A stretch of DNA of 64,000 nt, from positions 44,535,787-44,599,786 of the forward strand of contig CM060064.1 in NCBI GenBank assembly GCA_030533445.1, in the 5' to 3' direction. The stretch is from Cyprinodon diabolis (taxonomy: Eukaryota > Chordata > Actinopteri > Cyprinodontiformes > Cyprinodontidae). Below the pieces are notes generated by a model that ran no database searches, was not told the DNA's origin, and saw only the letters and a list, made by a program, of their open reading frames with translations. Positions 1 to 10,626 of this stretch are shown one piece after another; the first letter of the stretch is position 1, and the number at the start of each line of letters is the position of its first letter. The translations under genes and the position numbers were made by a program.

Positions 1-313
1 CTAAGAGGCTGTAGATTCTATAAAAACAATGAAACAAGACAGCATTTGTGTGGATGTTCAATTTTAGTAGATGTGATGGAAATTAAGTTTTTGAATGTAT
101 TTAATGGACTTAAATACATCCTTCTGGTTCCTCCTCTATGAATCCAGCATAACTGAGTTGTTCTGCACATACTCTATGTATGTGGTTGGTCTTTTCTTGG
201 GTGGCTTATCTTTAGAAAAATAAAATGCAATATTTTTTTCTTTTTCTTTTGTGGACCTCCTATGGCTCTGTGAGGCATATCTGAAAGCTTTAGAGATTTG
301 TGTTGGTTTAAGT

Positions 314-526
314 CACAGGTGTCAAACCGGTTCCAGAAAGGGCCGTGTGGCTGCAGGTCTTCTTTCCAACCAAGCAATAGCACACCAGACTCCAGTCATC
401 TCATCAAGTGAGTCCAATCTGAACATGATGACTTGATGAGATGACTAGAGTCTGGTGTGCTATTGCTTGGTTGGAAAGAAGACCTGCAGCCACACGGCCC
501 TTTCTGGAACCGGTTTGACACCCCTG
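314..526. mobile_element. Fold-back hAT MITE, 213 bp
   Basis: Two arms of about 100 bp are almost perfect reverse complements of each other with a tiny centre near 420. Termini are CACAGGTGTCAAACC and its counterpart GGTTTGACACCCCTG. An exact 8-bp TSD GTTTAAGT flanks it (306-313 and 527-534). It has no coding capacity; the reading frames seen across it are chance. Confidence 0.88.
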
Positions 527-534
527 GTTTAAGT

Positions 535-1775
535 AGTCCTAAAATCCAATGGGAGATTATTCAACTAGACTGAGCAATAATTATTTTACTTGTGAGCAAA
601 ACATGGACTAAAACTAAATCAGGAGGCTAAAATCAGGAGGCTAAATTAGAGGAAACAAGGATTAAAGCTTGATTTAAAAAACAAAAACTATATGTTTTGG
701 TTTGTTTTCTTTATATGTAGAGAAAACAAACCATTTGATGTGATCCTACACACTCTCCACATTGATTATTTAAGCCAGCTGCTGTATAGTTTATTCATAT
801 TTAGTCAAGTACTATGCTTTAAATCTTCATTAGTTTACAAAGTAAGTAAAGATAGGATAAAATTCAAATGGCATACCTCGTAATAAATGCTCAGAAATCT
901 TGATCTTTTTTCAATATCTGGCTCAGCACAGTGAATTGTTGGGCTGGTGCAAAGATATGGACTGGATGTAAACCTGACATGTCTTGGTTTGTGAGCACTA
1001 AGGTTGTGTTGAAAAGGCGGACTGGATTTTTATCAGCATGGTATTTTTATATATAAATAAATGGAATGGATTTGAGTTTTAATGTCCGTCATTTCTTTGC
1101 GTGAAGAAATGGAGATAAGGAGTGAGAGCGTTTGAAGACACTGAGATGCGGTAGTCTAACACCCAATGGGTGAGAGTTGACAGCCCTGAATACATCACAT
1201 CCTCAGATAGGCCAATAAAAATTTTTAATATTATAGCCGTTTTTAACCTGAGGGGGGGCGCCAAACATTCAGTTTTAAACACAAAAGCAGAATTTCAAAA
1301 AATATTAGAAGAGACTATTTGCTGGCCATTCATTGTGACAGAACAGAAAATACTTACTTGCACTTGTAAATAGCTGAATCCACATCATCCACTAGATAAA
1401 ATGAAGAGCCTCAATTTAGCTGTACATTTTGAAGTGTTTGTTGCACCAGCTCTGGTGAGTGTTTTTTTGTGCATATAAATGTTTTAGTTTCTGTGAATTT
1501 GTTATTTAAATATTGAAATATTTAAATATTGAAATATTTAGAAATTGTCAATAAATGCCAATAACAGGTAGACAGAATGATTAGAAATCCATTGATACAG
1601 TTTGAAAAATCCAGAAATAAATGAATGAATGGGCGGGTCATCCTTTAATTGCTGCCTGTTTGGGAGGGTTGAAAGAAAAACCTTTTATAAAATTGCAGCA
1701 AAGCTCGATCTAATGACGTCCAGAGCAGCCTGTAACATGCAGCACGGATTCTTTGGTGTTTTTCACACATGATAT
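535..1775. other. Intronic or upstream sequence, nothing recognised
   Basis: AT-rich sequence with no splice-bounded exon matching SYNGAP1 and no recognisable repeat ends. Short open frames at 692-883 and 1079-1373 show no conserved motif. Near 1503-1545 there is a short array of TTAAATATTGAAATA repeats. Confidence 0.5.
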
Positions 1776-2697
1776 CTGGGGCGGATTTAGGAAATTTAGG
1801 GCCCTAGTCAAAGACAGGCAGGGGACCCTCTGAATTGAGGAGACAGCACATAAAACAGACCCATTCTACAGATAGAGAAATGTTATTAGAACAGACATCC
1901 ATTATTTGTTCTAGGTTTTGTCCCTCTCTTCTTGTCCCTTTTCTTGTTGTTTTCCTCTCTATGTTTTGTACTCAGCTGACTTTTCATGCTGTCTCTAAAG
2001 GAATGAAAGATTTTTTCCAAGCACTAAGCTCACTTAGCTGATTGCTCCTTCCTGTGTTCCCAAAAAGGCGATGGCAAAAGTAAATAACCCAGTCCTTCTT
2101 TTCACTGTAGACAAGCCATGATCTGCTTATCTGTTCTCCATTTTTCATTTGGATGAAATAATAGCTGCATGAATCATGACAGCAGACAAGATAGAGGAGA
2201 GCAGGAGGCGGGGTTACCAATCTACTTGCTCTGGAGAGCAGAGTTCGCTGCTTTTAGATGTTGTCTTCAGAGTCTCAAGTAGCAGAAAAAAGTTGCTAGA
2301 TTTGGCGCTAAGTGCCTTTTTTTAAATAAAATTGCTAGAGGGGTCTGAAAAGTCGGTAAAAATAGCAACAAAAGGACTAAGTTGGCAATATTGCTCTCTG
2401 CATCATTTGTTTTCAAATGGTTTGCTGCTGTCTGTTTGGACCTTTCTGAACATGTGCAGCAAACGGACTGATCCAATATGGTGGACACTGAAGGGGGGGG
2501 TTAGATGTACGAGACGCACTTTATATTAGAAGCATTCTGATGGTATTTTGGCGAAAGGATTTTTATTTTAAAAAAACATAATTAATGTGCACAATTGAGA
2601 AATAGCTGTATTAACCATACATGTTAAAGTAAAAATTACAAGAAACTTTGGGCCCTAGGGAACTGCCTAGTTATGCCATATGGTAAAACCCCCCTTG
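1776..2697. mobile_element. hAT transposon remnant with TTF/ZMYM-like transposase piece (copy 1)
   Basis: The left end CTGGGGCGGATTTAG and right end GGTAAAACCCCCCTTG are hAT-like termini. A diverged 8-bp duplication CATGATAT / CATGACAG flanks them (6 of 8). On the minus strand 1984-2220 reads RSWLVYSEKKDWVIYFCHRL followed by FGN and a QLSELSAWKKSF stretch, the TTF-type zinc-finger region found in ZMYM1-like hAT transposases. A second copy lies inverted at 55113-55760. Confidence 0.7.
1984..2220 (-). pseudogene. Fragment of hAT transposase (TTF-type zinc finger region)
   Basis: Seventy-eight codons. The recognisable block is SRSWLVYSEKKDWVIYFCHR-LFG followed by SAWKKSF, similar to the conserved RSWL.YS...D.VFCF.C.LF pattern of the TTF zinc finger. 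The expected second Cys of the CF.C pattern is His here. The rest of the transposase is absent or frame-broken, so it is a remnant. Confidence 0.65.
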
Positions 2698-3872
2698 CAT
2701 GACAGGCATGAACAATTATAGAACCTGCAAAAGAGTAGATCATCTGTTTGGTGATTATGAAACGCAAATAAAGAAGGTGCACTTTCTTCTTCCTGCGACT
2801 CTAATTCTTAGGGCGCTCAAAGACTTAAATAAAATGTTAGAGATTAATCCCTTAAGTGTGCCCTTAATGCAGAGCCACCATTACTGTCTCCTTCCAACCC
2901 CTGAGTGAAGGGATTTACTGTATATGGAAGTGAAAATAGCCACATGTACCTGTGTTTTGCAGATTAGGGTGGCCGGGCATGTCAGCTGTCTTGTTTCCAC
3001 CCAGGGGATCTTTTTGATCGACTTTCTTTAGAGGGTCTTTGGCTCCTTATGCAGCTATTGTGTCTTTTATCACATGATATCCCTGCTCTAAAGATGAGTG
3101 GAAATGAGGACAAAACATTATAAATAGGCCAAACTAGAAAAGAGCAGTTCCAAATAAAACCGTAGGATTAATGGGTCCTAACAAAGTAAAGACTTTTAAC
3201 GTCTTCATACCATACAGTTGTACATTTATAAAACAACTACAAAGATTATATTTCAGAGCTGAATTAACTGTTCCCTTATGCTTAAATAACACCATCACCT
3301 CCAGCTGTGGTGAAACTGCACATCTTCTCACTTTTAGGATATTTTTAGCTCAGGACCACAGCACCTAAAACAGCACGTGATCCCTCTGTCTTTGTTTCCC
3401 CGTGTTACTGTGATTTGTTTTGGTTTTCAGTCTCTTTTCCTTCTACCTTTTGATGCTAAACCTGTCGGTTGGAGGAGCAAATCAAATGAGATTTAGTCAT
3501 GCAGACTATTAGCTCGGAACCAGCAGATGGAGCCAAGCCTTTAGTCATATCCTTAAGACAGGCTTCAAAGCTGTTTGACTCACGCCAGATGACAAGGTGT
3601 CATTTCCCTGCAGTCACTCTCCCGCTGAATAATGCTGCTATGTGATAGGTATAGAAATGATCTTTATATAAGGCCTCAGGATGCACTGAAACTATGGAGA
3701 TTTACTTTAGAAAATTAGCACAAGGTGGTAATGCACTTTTGAAGACTTGACAAACTTGCATGTGAAATATTAATTAATCATTGCAACAAACATGGATTTC
3801 CCTTGATTTTCTTTTTCCTTTTTGCCGAAATAATCACGGTATGTAATACTTTTTGTGAAACATGGTCTCCTA
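2698..3872. other. No gene recognised
   Basis: AT-rich sequence without SYNGAP1 exons or identifiable mobile-element ends. ORFs of 65-69 codons on both strands overlap each other and carry no motif. Confidence 0.5.
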
Positions 3873-4095
3873 CACTGGAAAAACAATCAAGAAATAAGTA
3901 AAAATGTATTAAATGAAGTGTATTTACCCTTAATTTGAGTAGGTAAATGAGATAGTTTCCCAATGGAATGAGTATTCTTTACTTATTCCATTAGATTAAA
4001 TATATAACATACACTTGAAATAAGACAATCCAATTGTGCTTTCTTAAATGTAAATTGTCTTTTTCTATTGGCAAAATGTCTCTTTTACCTCTTGA

Positions 4096-4098
<3 letters not shown>
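3873..4098. repeat. CACTG-ended MITE (copy a), right end replaced by TA tract
   Basis: It begins CACTGGAAAAACAATC and shares with four other copies in this window the strings AATTAAGTGTATTTACCCTTAATTTGAGTAGGTAAATGA and TTGGCAAAATGTCTCTTTTA (read here in diverged form). In this copy the 3' terminus is missing and a TA dinucleotide array starts instead. Confidence 0.7.

Positions 4099-4142
<44 letters not shown>
4099..4142. repeat. (TA)n microsatellite
   Basis: Twenty-two uninterrupted TA units directly follow the truncated MITE. The open frames of repeated Tyr-Ile across it are artefacts. Confidence 0.95.
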
Positions 4143-4146
<4 letters not shown>

Positions 4147-5559
4147 CATGAAAATGTGTTCAAATAATGACCTGTACACCCCCCCACCCCCTGTTTTTGC
4201 ATCTCAATTTCTTAGTGTTTTATATTTGACATTATGAGGATCCTTGTGGACCAACAAATGGATGAAAACGACCTGGGAGCAAGTAGAGGCCTATATAAGT
4301 AGCATCATTGAAGTCATTAAAGGACTGTTAAAGCAGCAAAGAGGACATAACTATCAGAAAGTGTCACATTACAAAGGAGGCTAGAAATAAATAAAAAAAA
4401 TCTCTTAAAACATCGGTGACTTTCTTCATTCTTCTATTAGTACATATGAATGTAATATTACTCTGGAGACCAGCCAGCTCCTAAACCTGACTGTCAGTAA
4501 CAAACATACATTTTTCAGAATGCCGATCTCTTCTTTTTTCTCTAATAATTGTTTCTTTTTTCATGCTGTACCTCTTAAACAGTGTGGTTGAAAAAAAATC
4601 AAAACTGGATTATTTTATTATGATATTATTTTTATGATGTTAACATTCCCAAAGTATCATATTGGGAAATATCACAAACCCATACACAGAGCTTTGCAGA
4701 GATGCTACTACCTCTTGTCCTTTTTAAGATTTTGTCACAACTGCTACTAATTTTCTTTGATATTTCATGAGGTGGAACTGATGAAACATGGATTATTTTC
4801 TGTCGGGTTCATTTTCTTAAGAAGAACTGAAATACAGACTTATCGATATTATTCCTGCAGGAAGGAGAGACAGTTGAACCCCAGACTCAAACACACTGTC
4901 TCCCCCTGGCCCTCCTCTGCAGAGCATTTATTAACAGAACATAGCACATGGTTAGAAAACAGAGTATTGTTCTGACAGAACAATTGATCAGTTCATGAAG
5001 ACAGAATGCTCCATCAGAATGACAAGGCAGGATGGTCTCCTGACTGGATCATGAGACAGGAGTGGAGCATCCCCTTGCAAAAATGTTTTATAAACACACA
5101 TTAGTTTTACAATCATCATTGAATAAACTTACATTTTCCATTTTCATTTTACCAAGAACAAAATCAGTATTACTGTTGAGCCTCTCCCAGTCATTGCTAC
5201 CTGTCTCTGCAATCGAAGCACCGTATTTTTGTTTATCTCAACAAGCTTAAAAAAGTCTGGAGACTAAACTTTTTTTTTGTTTGTTTCTGTTGCAAAAAAG
5301 TTCAGACTCAGCTTATGCCACATTGGATTGTGAACAAGTGGCTTTATGTTTAGGGTTGTTTGGGAAACTTTGCCACATTATCTCCTCTAAAATGTTTTCT
5401 TTCTGAGTAGCTACACCATGGTTGACTATGAGGATGGTGCATTCAGGTTTCACATTTGCCCTCCATAAAGCAGTTTGATCACTCACATTCTCTAACAAAT
5501 AAACTATTTATCCATGAATTATCTTTACTTATTTGGTGACTTTAGATAAAAGGCTCTGT
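4143..5559. other. No gene recognised
   Basis: AT-rich sequence; no SYNGAP1 exon, no clear repeat end. The ORF 4757-4975 (72 codons) has no recognisable motif. Confidence 0.5.
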
Positions 5560-5947
5560 TTAGGAAAGAAGCAGCTAAGAAGACAAGCTATGAGCCAGTT
5601 TTTTATGCCAAAATAGATTAAAGGGAACACATACAGTTAGTCACTTTAAAAGCTGACCCCATAGCTATGTCTAGGAGAGAAACAAAGTTAAACACTGAAA
5701 AACAAGCCTGACTATTATCTATAAACATCGTTGTTGATGGCAGCAGCCCAGGTAATATTTTCCCCCAGAATGATTTCACAGCCAAAAAGGACCAGATAAG
5801 ATGAAGCTACTATAAAAAGGAAAGCAGAAAGAACATAAGGCTAGAGGCTGAACTAACAGATTGGCAGAGTGTGTGAATAAAGATAGAATAAAGCAAAATG
5901 ATGAAAAGTTGTTCCTAGGACCTCTAGCAGGCTAAGCCTATAGGAGC

Positions 5948-6823
5948 TAGGGGTGTAAATAATAATCGTTTTGTATCGATGCATCGATCCAACAGCCGAC
6001 GATCCGATGCATCGACACGTCCGCAAGAGAATCGATTCATGTTTTTTTTTCCTCCAGTCTATTTGTATCCATTTGCTCCTGGACGTAATTCTCCCTCCCG
6101 TGCTGCGGTGGCGCTAAACCTATTGTGCCCTCCTACCTCGCTTCCTGGTTATACTCTTACAGCAGTGTGTTGCAGTAAGCCTTACACAGACATTTTTGAT
6201 TTATGCTCAGTATTGGAGCGTGGTCTGTGCTACACACTGTGGGTCTAGATACGGCCGAGGCGGTGAGGAAGTGGGGACGAGTTTAGTCCGACAACGGAGA
6301 GACATGAGGGCCAAAAAGAGCGGAGATCCAGCTGGAAAAAGGGTCCCAGCGTTCTCGCGCACCTCGATCTTCCAGCGGGTCAAACTTCACGAGTTGTTTT
6401 ACGCAATTCCGGTCATAAAAACAAAACAAGCCGGCCTCCTGTCTGCGGCAATGTTTGTGGTCAGCTACAATTAGGGAGAGGTGCAGCGGAGCGTCTCTCA
6501 AGGGGGCGGGACGTCTGGAGCCGAGGTATTGCATTGCACTCATTGCACTGATTTTCTGCAGTATTTTTTGATGCAACTTTTCTACTTCTGTTATTTGCTG
6601 TTGTTTCTTAAAAAATGCATAACGATATTACAGCTTTCATTGATTTATTTCAAACTTGAAACTTTGTTTGCTTGTAAGGTGTAAAAAAAAAATAAATAAA
6701 ATAATTAACTGATTAATCAAATCGATTCGTGGTGTATTCTTAAGTATCGAAAATAATCGAATCGTTGGGTCAGGAAATCGATACTGAATCGAATCGCCAT
6801 GATGGGTGTGATTTAAACCTCTA
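5948..6823. mobile_element. Non-autonomous hAT transposon, 876 bp
   Basis: Ends TAGGGGTGTAAAT and ATTTAAACCTCTA form imperfect terminal inverted repeats. The element is flanked by a perfect 8-bp TSD ATAGGAGC (5940-5947 and 6824-6831). It splits the 3' UTR of the LINE copy at 5560-7345, giving a clear insertion order. Sub-terminal regions are rich in ATCGAT/GATGCATCGAT motifs. No complete transposase is present; short ORFs inside are not recognisable. Confidence 0.88.
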
Positions 6824-6868
6824 ATAGGAGCCTAACTATAGAGATAGTTCAGGATAACCTGAGTCACT

Positions 6869-7228
6869 CTAACTATAAGCTTTATCAAAAAGGAAAGTTC
6901 TAAGCCTAGCCTTAAAAGTAGACAGGGTGTCTGCCTCACGGACTAAAACTGGTAGTTGGTTCCACAGGAGAGGAGCCTGATAACTAAAAGATCTGCCTCC
7001 CATTCTACTTTTAGAAATTCTAGGAACCACTAGTAAACCTGCAGATTGAGAGCGAAGTGCTCTGTTAGGAACATAAGGAACAATCAGATCTCTGATATCA
7101 GATGGAGCTTGGCCATTTAAGGCTTTATATGTGAGAAGGAGGATTTTAAATTCGATTCTGGATTTAACAGGAAGCAAATGAAGAGAAGCCAGGATAGGAG
7201 AGATATGATCTCTCTTTTTCATTTTCAT
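6869..7228 (-). pseudogene. Fragment of LINE reverse transcriptase C-terminus
   Basis: 119 codons matching the end of the ORF2 at 34936-37998 and ending in the same LFDKAYS before the stop. It has no catalytic YADD and no endonuclease, so it cannot act alone. At residue-level differences such as Arg for Cys near VREADTL it probably keeps the family consensus better than the full-length copy does. Confidence 0.85.
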
Positions 7229-7345
7229 CAGAACTCTGGCTGCAGCATTTTGGATCAGCTGGAGGCTTTTAACTACAGTTTGTGGACTTCCTGATAGTAA
7301 AGAATTACAATAGTCCAGCCTTGAAGTAACAACTGCATGGACTAG

Positions 7346-8645
7346 TGTTGGAGCCTTTTAAGAATTAGATTGATACATTTATTTTTTGCTAAATTATTAA
7401 TGTTAAAGATCTAAGGTTGTGTGAATGGTACAGCTCTTGTTTATTTATGTATTGGTTTTGGTTTTACCCTCCTCCTTGTCGGTCTGTCTCCTGCTGAGAT
7501 TAACAGGTAGAAGCAGTTGATTAGGTGGACCTGATTGTTTGTTAACTTAACGTTTATATTTGAATTTTTTGTAAGTCAAATCTGAGAATATTTCAGTTAT
7601 TTCTTATTAGTAAAGAAAACACCCCTTTTTGAGACAAGAAAATTCTCCATGAGTGCTTTTAGTTTTGTGAGTCGAAAAACCCTCTCCTAGGACTACTCTG
7701 GCAATTTTTGACATTTTGGGAAACTGTTTTGATGCAAGAGTTGCCGTAACAACTAGTTTCTCAGAATCACCCCTGAACATGATATTTCTAATTTCTGCGA
7801 TGAGAGAAGAAAATGTTAGAAACCTGTTTGATATTGAATTTAAATGGCAAGTCCTGATTAAAAATACCACAAAGGATTTTTTCAAAAACAATTTAATCCC
7901 ATCCAGATTATTCAGCTTAGTTTTCAAAGACTCTGATCCAAAGGAAATAACTTCTGTTTTTCTGCACTCAAAGTTTTGTTGGCAAAAAAAAAAAACCTGA
8001 TCAAATGTAAGAAAGTGAGAATACCTTTAAAAGGCAGAGTATTTGTAAAGTGTCTGATGTATGAAAGCAAATTTGTGTGGAAGCTACAGTCAGAACTTTA
8101 ATACATTTTGTGGCATAATATCCCCAGTGATATTTTGACTACAAAAACTGAAGCATTTTAAATTCTGAATGGTGTTTGATGCTTAGAGTTTTTCTACGCA
8201 TCTCAATGGTTAAAAAAATCCTGTCATTCTGTAGTAGTGTGTAGAACCGTGTTTTAAAGACTAAATGCTGTGGTTGCTTATATGTGGTTTAATATGTAAG
8301 AAAACTCATACAGGACAAACTGTACTGTCATAAATCTTTGTGGTACACTGCTGCCCACCATAGGATCTCTTGTGGCATTGCATGTCTTTAGTAAGTGGAC
8401 ATGTGCAGCAGTATGACTTCTTGTATTAATAAACTTACTGTGTGCTCTCCCTCCTCATGTGTCCCATTTTTTTCCGTTTGCCTAACATCTGACACAAACT
8501 ACCCTGACCCTGTGTTCTTTCATTGATTAAATCAAACCCACCCTGCGTTCTGTTCCTCACCTCTCAATCACTCATCTGTTCCAACACCTTTGCGCCGCCA
8601 CACTGCCCTCCCTCTCCCTCTCCATCTGTTTGTCCCCTCTTTCAG
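7346..8645. other. syngap1: Intron upstream of the first recognised SYNGAP1 exon
   Basis: Nothing recognised except the pyrimidine-rich acceptor tract at about 8560-8645 feeding the exon at 8646. ORFs at 7607-7927 and 7716-8000 overlap on opposite strands and show no motif. Confidence 0.5.
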
Positions 8646-8767
8646 AGTTTCCTCAGTAAGAGGTTGAAGGGCTCCATCAAGAGGGCCAAGAGTCAGCCGA
8701 AACTGGACCGAACAAGCAGTTTCCGCCAAATGATCCTCCCCCGCTTCCGCAGTGCCGACCAAGACAG
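8646..8767 (+). CDS. syngap1: SYNGAP1 exon: basic region before the PH domain
   Basis: Preceded by a pyrimidine-rich tract ending TTTCAG and followed by the donor GTCAGTGAG. It encodes about 40 residues beginning [20 protein letters not shown] and ending in RSADQD plus two bases of an Arg codon. This is the Lys/Arg/Ser-rich stretch conserved in SYNGAP1 ahead of the PH domain. The exon is 122 bp; its two overhanging bases are completed by the first base of the exon at 25411. The coding exons upstream were not found in positions 1-8645. Confidence 0.93.
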
Positions 8768-9790
8768 GTCAGTGAGTGAGCAATGGACGCACAGTAGTGT
8801 GGATCTTTTTGATGTGTTTGGCCACTGCTTTACTGACAAATTCATGCATGAAACTTTTTTTTCTTTTTGCCTTTTTTTCTCAGCTGTTTGGAGAAATCTA
8901 CTTTACTTAGTTTCGGAATGTCAGATTGATGAATTATGTTTGTAAATAATAGAAACTAAAAGGATTCTGACAGAAAATATCAAAACTTCTTGCTGAAGAC
9001 ATCCAGGCTACAAAACTACCATAAAATCAGAGGGGGAAAAAAGTAAAAACATGTCTCAGTTTTTCAGATGTGCACATCTGGTAATAAAACACATTTGGTA
9101 TTCATCACCTTTTAAAATGAGTTAAATTAAGTATAACAAAAACACACAGTAAAAATGAGTCAGTGGGATTAAAAAAAAAGAGGCCACAATGGAAGCTGTG
9201 TGGAAAAACTAATGCCACCCCAAGCTTATGTTTCACATTGCTTCACATTGAAATTCATGCTTTATTTTCATACTGCGCAACTATCCCAAGGTCGCACCTC
9301 ATGTTAATCAGACTATATAGATCAGAGCTCTACTTGGGCCATTCCAATAACCTCCGTCTTTATCTTTCTCATCCATCCAGTTGTGTTTTCATTCAGTTTC
9401 TTTATGTAGTCCTCATTTCACAGACAATTCAATCAGATGATCCGGTCATATTGGTTTATCTTAGAAAACCCAACTGGTTGCATCCAGTCATTGACTTTGC
9501 AGGATTTGCTTCTCCTGGATGAGTAGACATTCACTTGCATTGTGTTATTAAATCTACAGCAATCCCTCACACCAAGCATGTATGCAGTGACAGGGGAGAG
9601 GAAAAACTAATTTTTAACTGGAAGAAACCAGCAGAATTCAGACTCGGTGTTGGTGGCCTTCAGCCGACTGGGGGTTTCAAAACGATAGAAGTAGACACAC
9701 AAAAGGATCACAGACACACTGATCTATTAATAATTTCCATATTAGAGAATGTAATGGTAAAAAAGCTCCATAGATGGTTTTGTTTAGGAG
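8768..9790. other. syngap1: Intron, nothing recognised
   Basis: Start of the 16.6-kb SYNGAP1 intron. The ORF at 9163-9522 (119 codons) has no conserved motif or coding signature that I can see. Confidence 0.5.
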
Positions 9791-9799
9791 TGAAACACA

Positions 9800-10310
9800 G
9801 CTAAGCAGGTGAGGTCTGAGTTAGTTCATGCGTCAAAAAGGATGAGAGAGCATATAGTTAGTTACAGTAAAAGCTGAGCCAAAGGCTAGTAGAGGGACAA
9901 GGCTAAACACTAAGGAAATAGGCCAATTTATTATTGAAGGTGATGATGTTTGGTTGCTGATTGGCTGCCAAAAGGATGCAAGGCTGGATGAAGTAACTAT
10001 GAAGATGAAAGAAAGAGACAACTTAAAGTTAAAAGCTGAACTAAATAATAACGCAACATGAGGGAAAGTAGACCGATTGTCCTCCAGCAGTCTGAGCCTA
10101 TAGCAGCATATCTACAGAGATACCTCAGGATAGCCAGAGCCACTGTATTAGCTTTATCAAAAAAGAAAGTTTTAAAATTAGACAGTGTGGCTGCCTCACT
10201 GACTCAAATGTTTTGCTTCTACAGAATAGGAATCTGTTAAACATCTGACACCCAATCTACTTTTAGAAATTAAAGGAACCACTTCGAAACCTACAGGCGT
10301 TGATGTCACT
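9800..10310 (-). mobile_element. Decayed LINE 3' fragment
   Basis: Minus-strand homology to the 3' part of the same LINE group. The AAAGCTAATACAGTGGCTCTGG / CTATAGGCTCAGAC-type 3' UTR text and a broken version of the C-terminal coding block (around 10140-10300) are visible, next to stretches matching the 3' UTR at 5560-5940. Frameshifts and stops make it non-functional. Confidence 0.65.
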
Positions 10311-10374
10311 GAACTGCTCATCTGTAGGATTGATGGACTCACACTTGAGTCTAGAATCATTTGGCAAACAGAGC

Positions 10375-10626
10375 TGCAGAAACTAAAATATAAGTCCTTA
10401 TTTCTTAAAATAATTGTACATTCCCTCGATTTGAGCTGATAAGTGAGATACTTTTCCAAAGGAATAACTTTATTTATGTTTGAAATATGTAAAAAAAAAA
10501 TCTTCTATTGTCTTATTTTAAGTAATTATCTTAGGCGGGTGAATACTCATTTAATTTGTAGATTGTCAAGTGGCAATACACTTAGTTTAAGAATACATTA
10601 CTTAGTTTTAGTTCGTTTTTTGCAGA
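10375..10626. repeat. CACTG-ended MITE (copy b), decayed
   Basis: Diverged copy of the family also seen at 24675-24965. Shared blocks include TTCTTAAAATAATTG, TTGAGCTGATAAGTGAGATAC and a 3' GTTTTTTGCAGAG. Terminal CACTG is mutated. Confidence 0.55.

Larger units (their letters stand above)
5560..7345 (-). mobile_element. 5'-truncated LINE copy, interrupted by a hAT element
   Basis: On the minus strand 6869-7228 reads as the C-terminal 119 codons of the same ORF2 as the 34-38 kb element, with six residue differences. Homology continues to about 7345, where it stops abruptly (5' truncation). The 3' UTR runs from 6868 to the left but is split by a hAT element at 5948-6823 and resumes at 5939, alignable down to about 5560. 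The 3' UTR is diverged from that of the full-length copy, so this is a related subfamily. Confidence 0.82.

Noticed and set aside
4034..4237. ORFs with repeated Tyr-Ile on both strands
   Set aside because: They are translations of the TA microsatellite.
8523..8945. Plus-strand ORF of 140 codons as a single unspliced gene
   Set aside because: Only 8646-8767 is SYNGAP1-like; the flanks are the acceptor tract and post-donor intron read through in the same frame.
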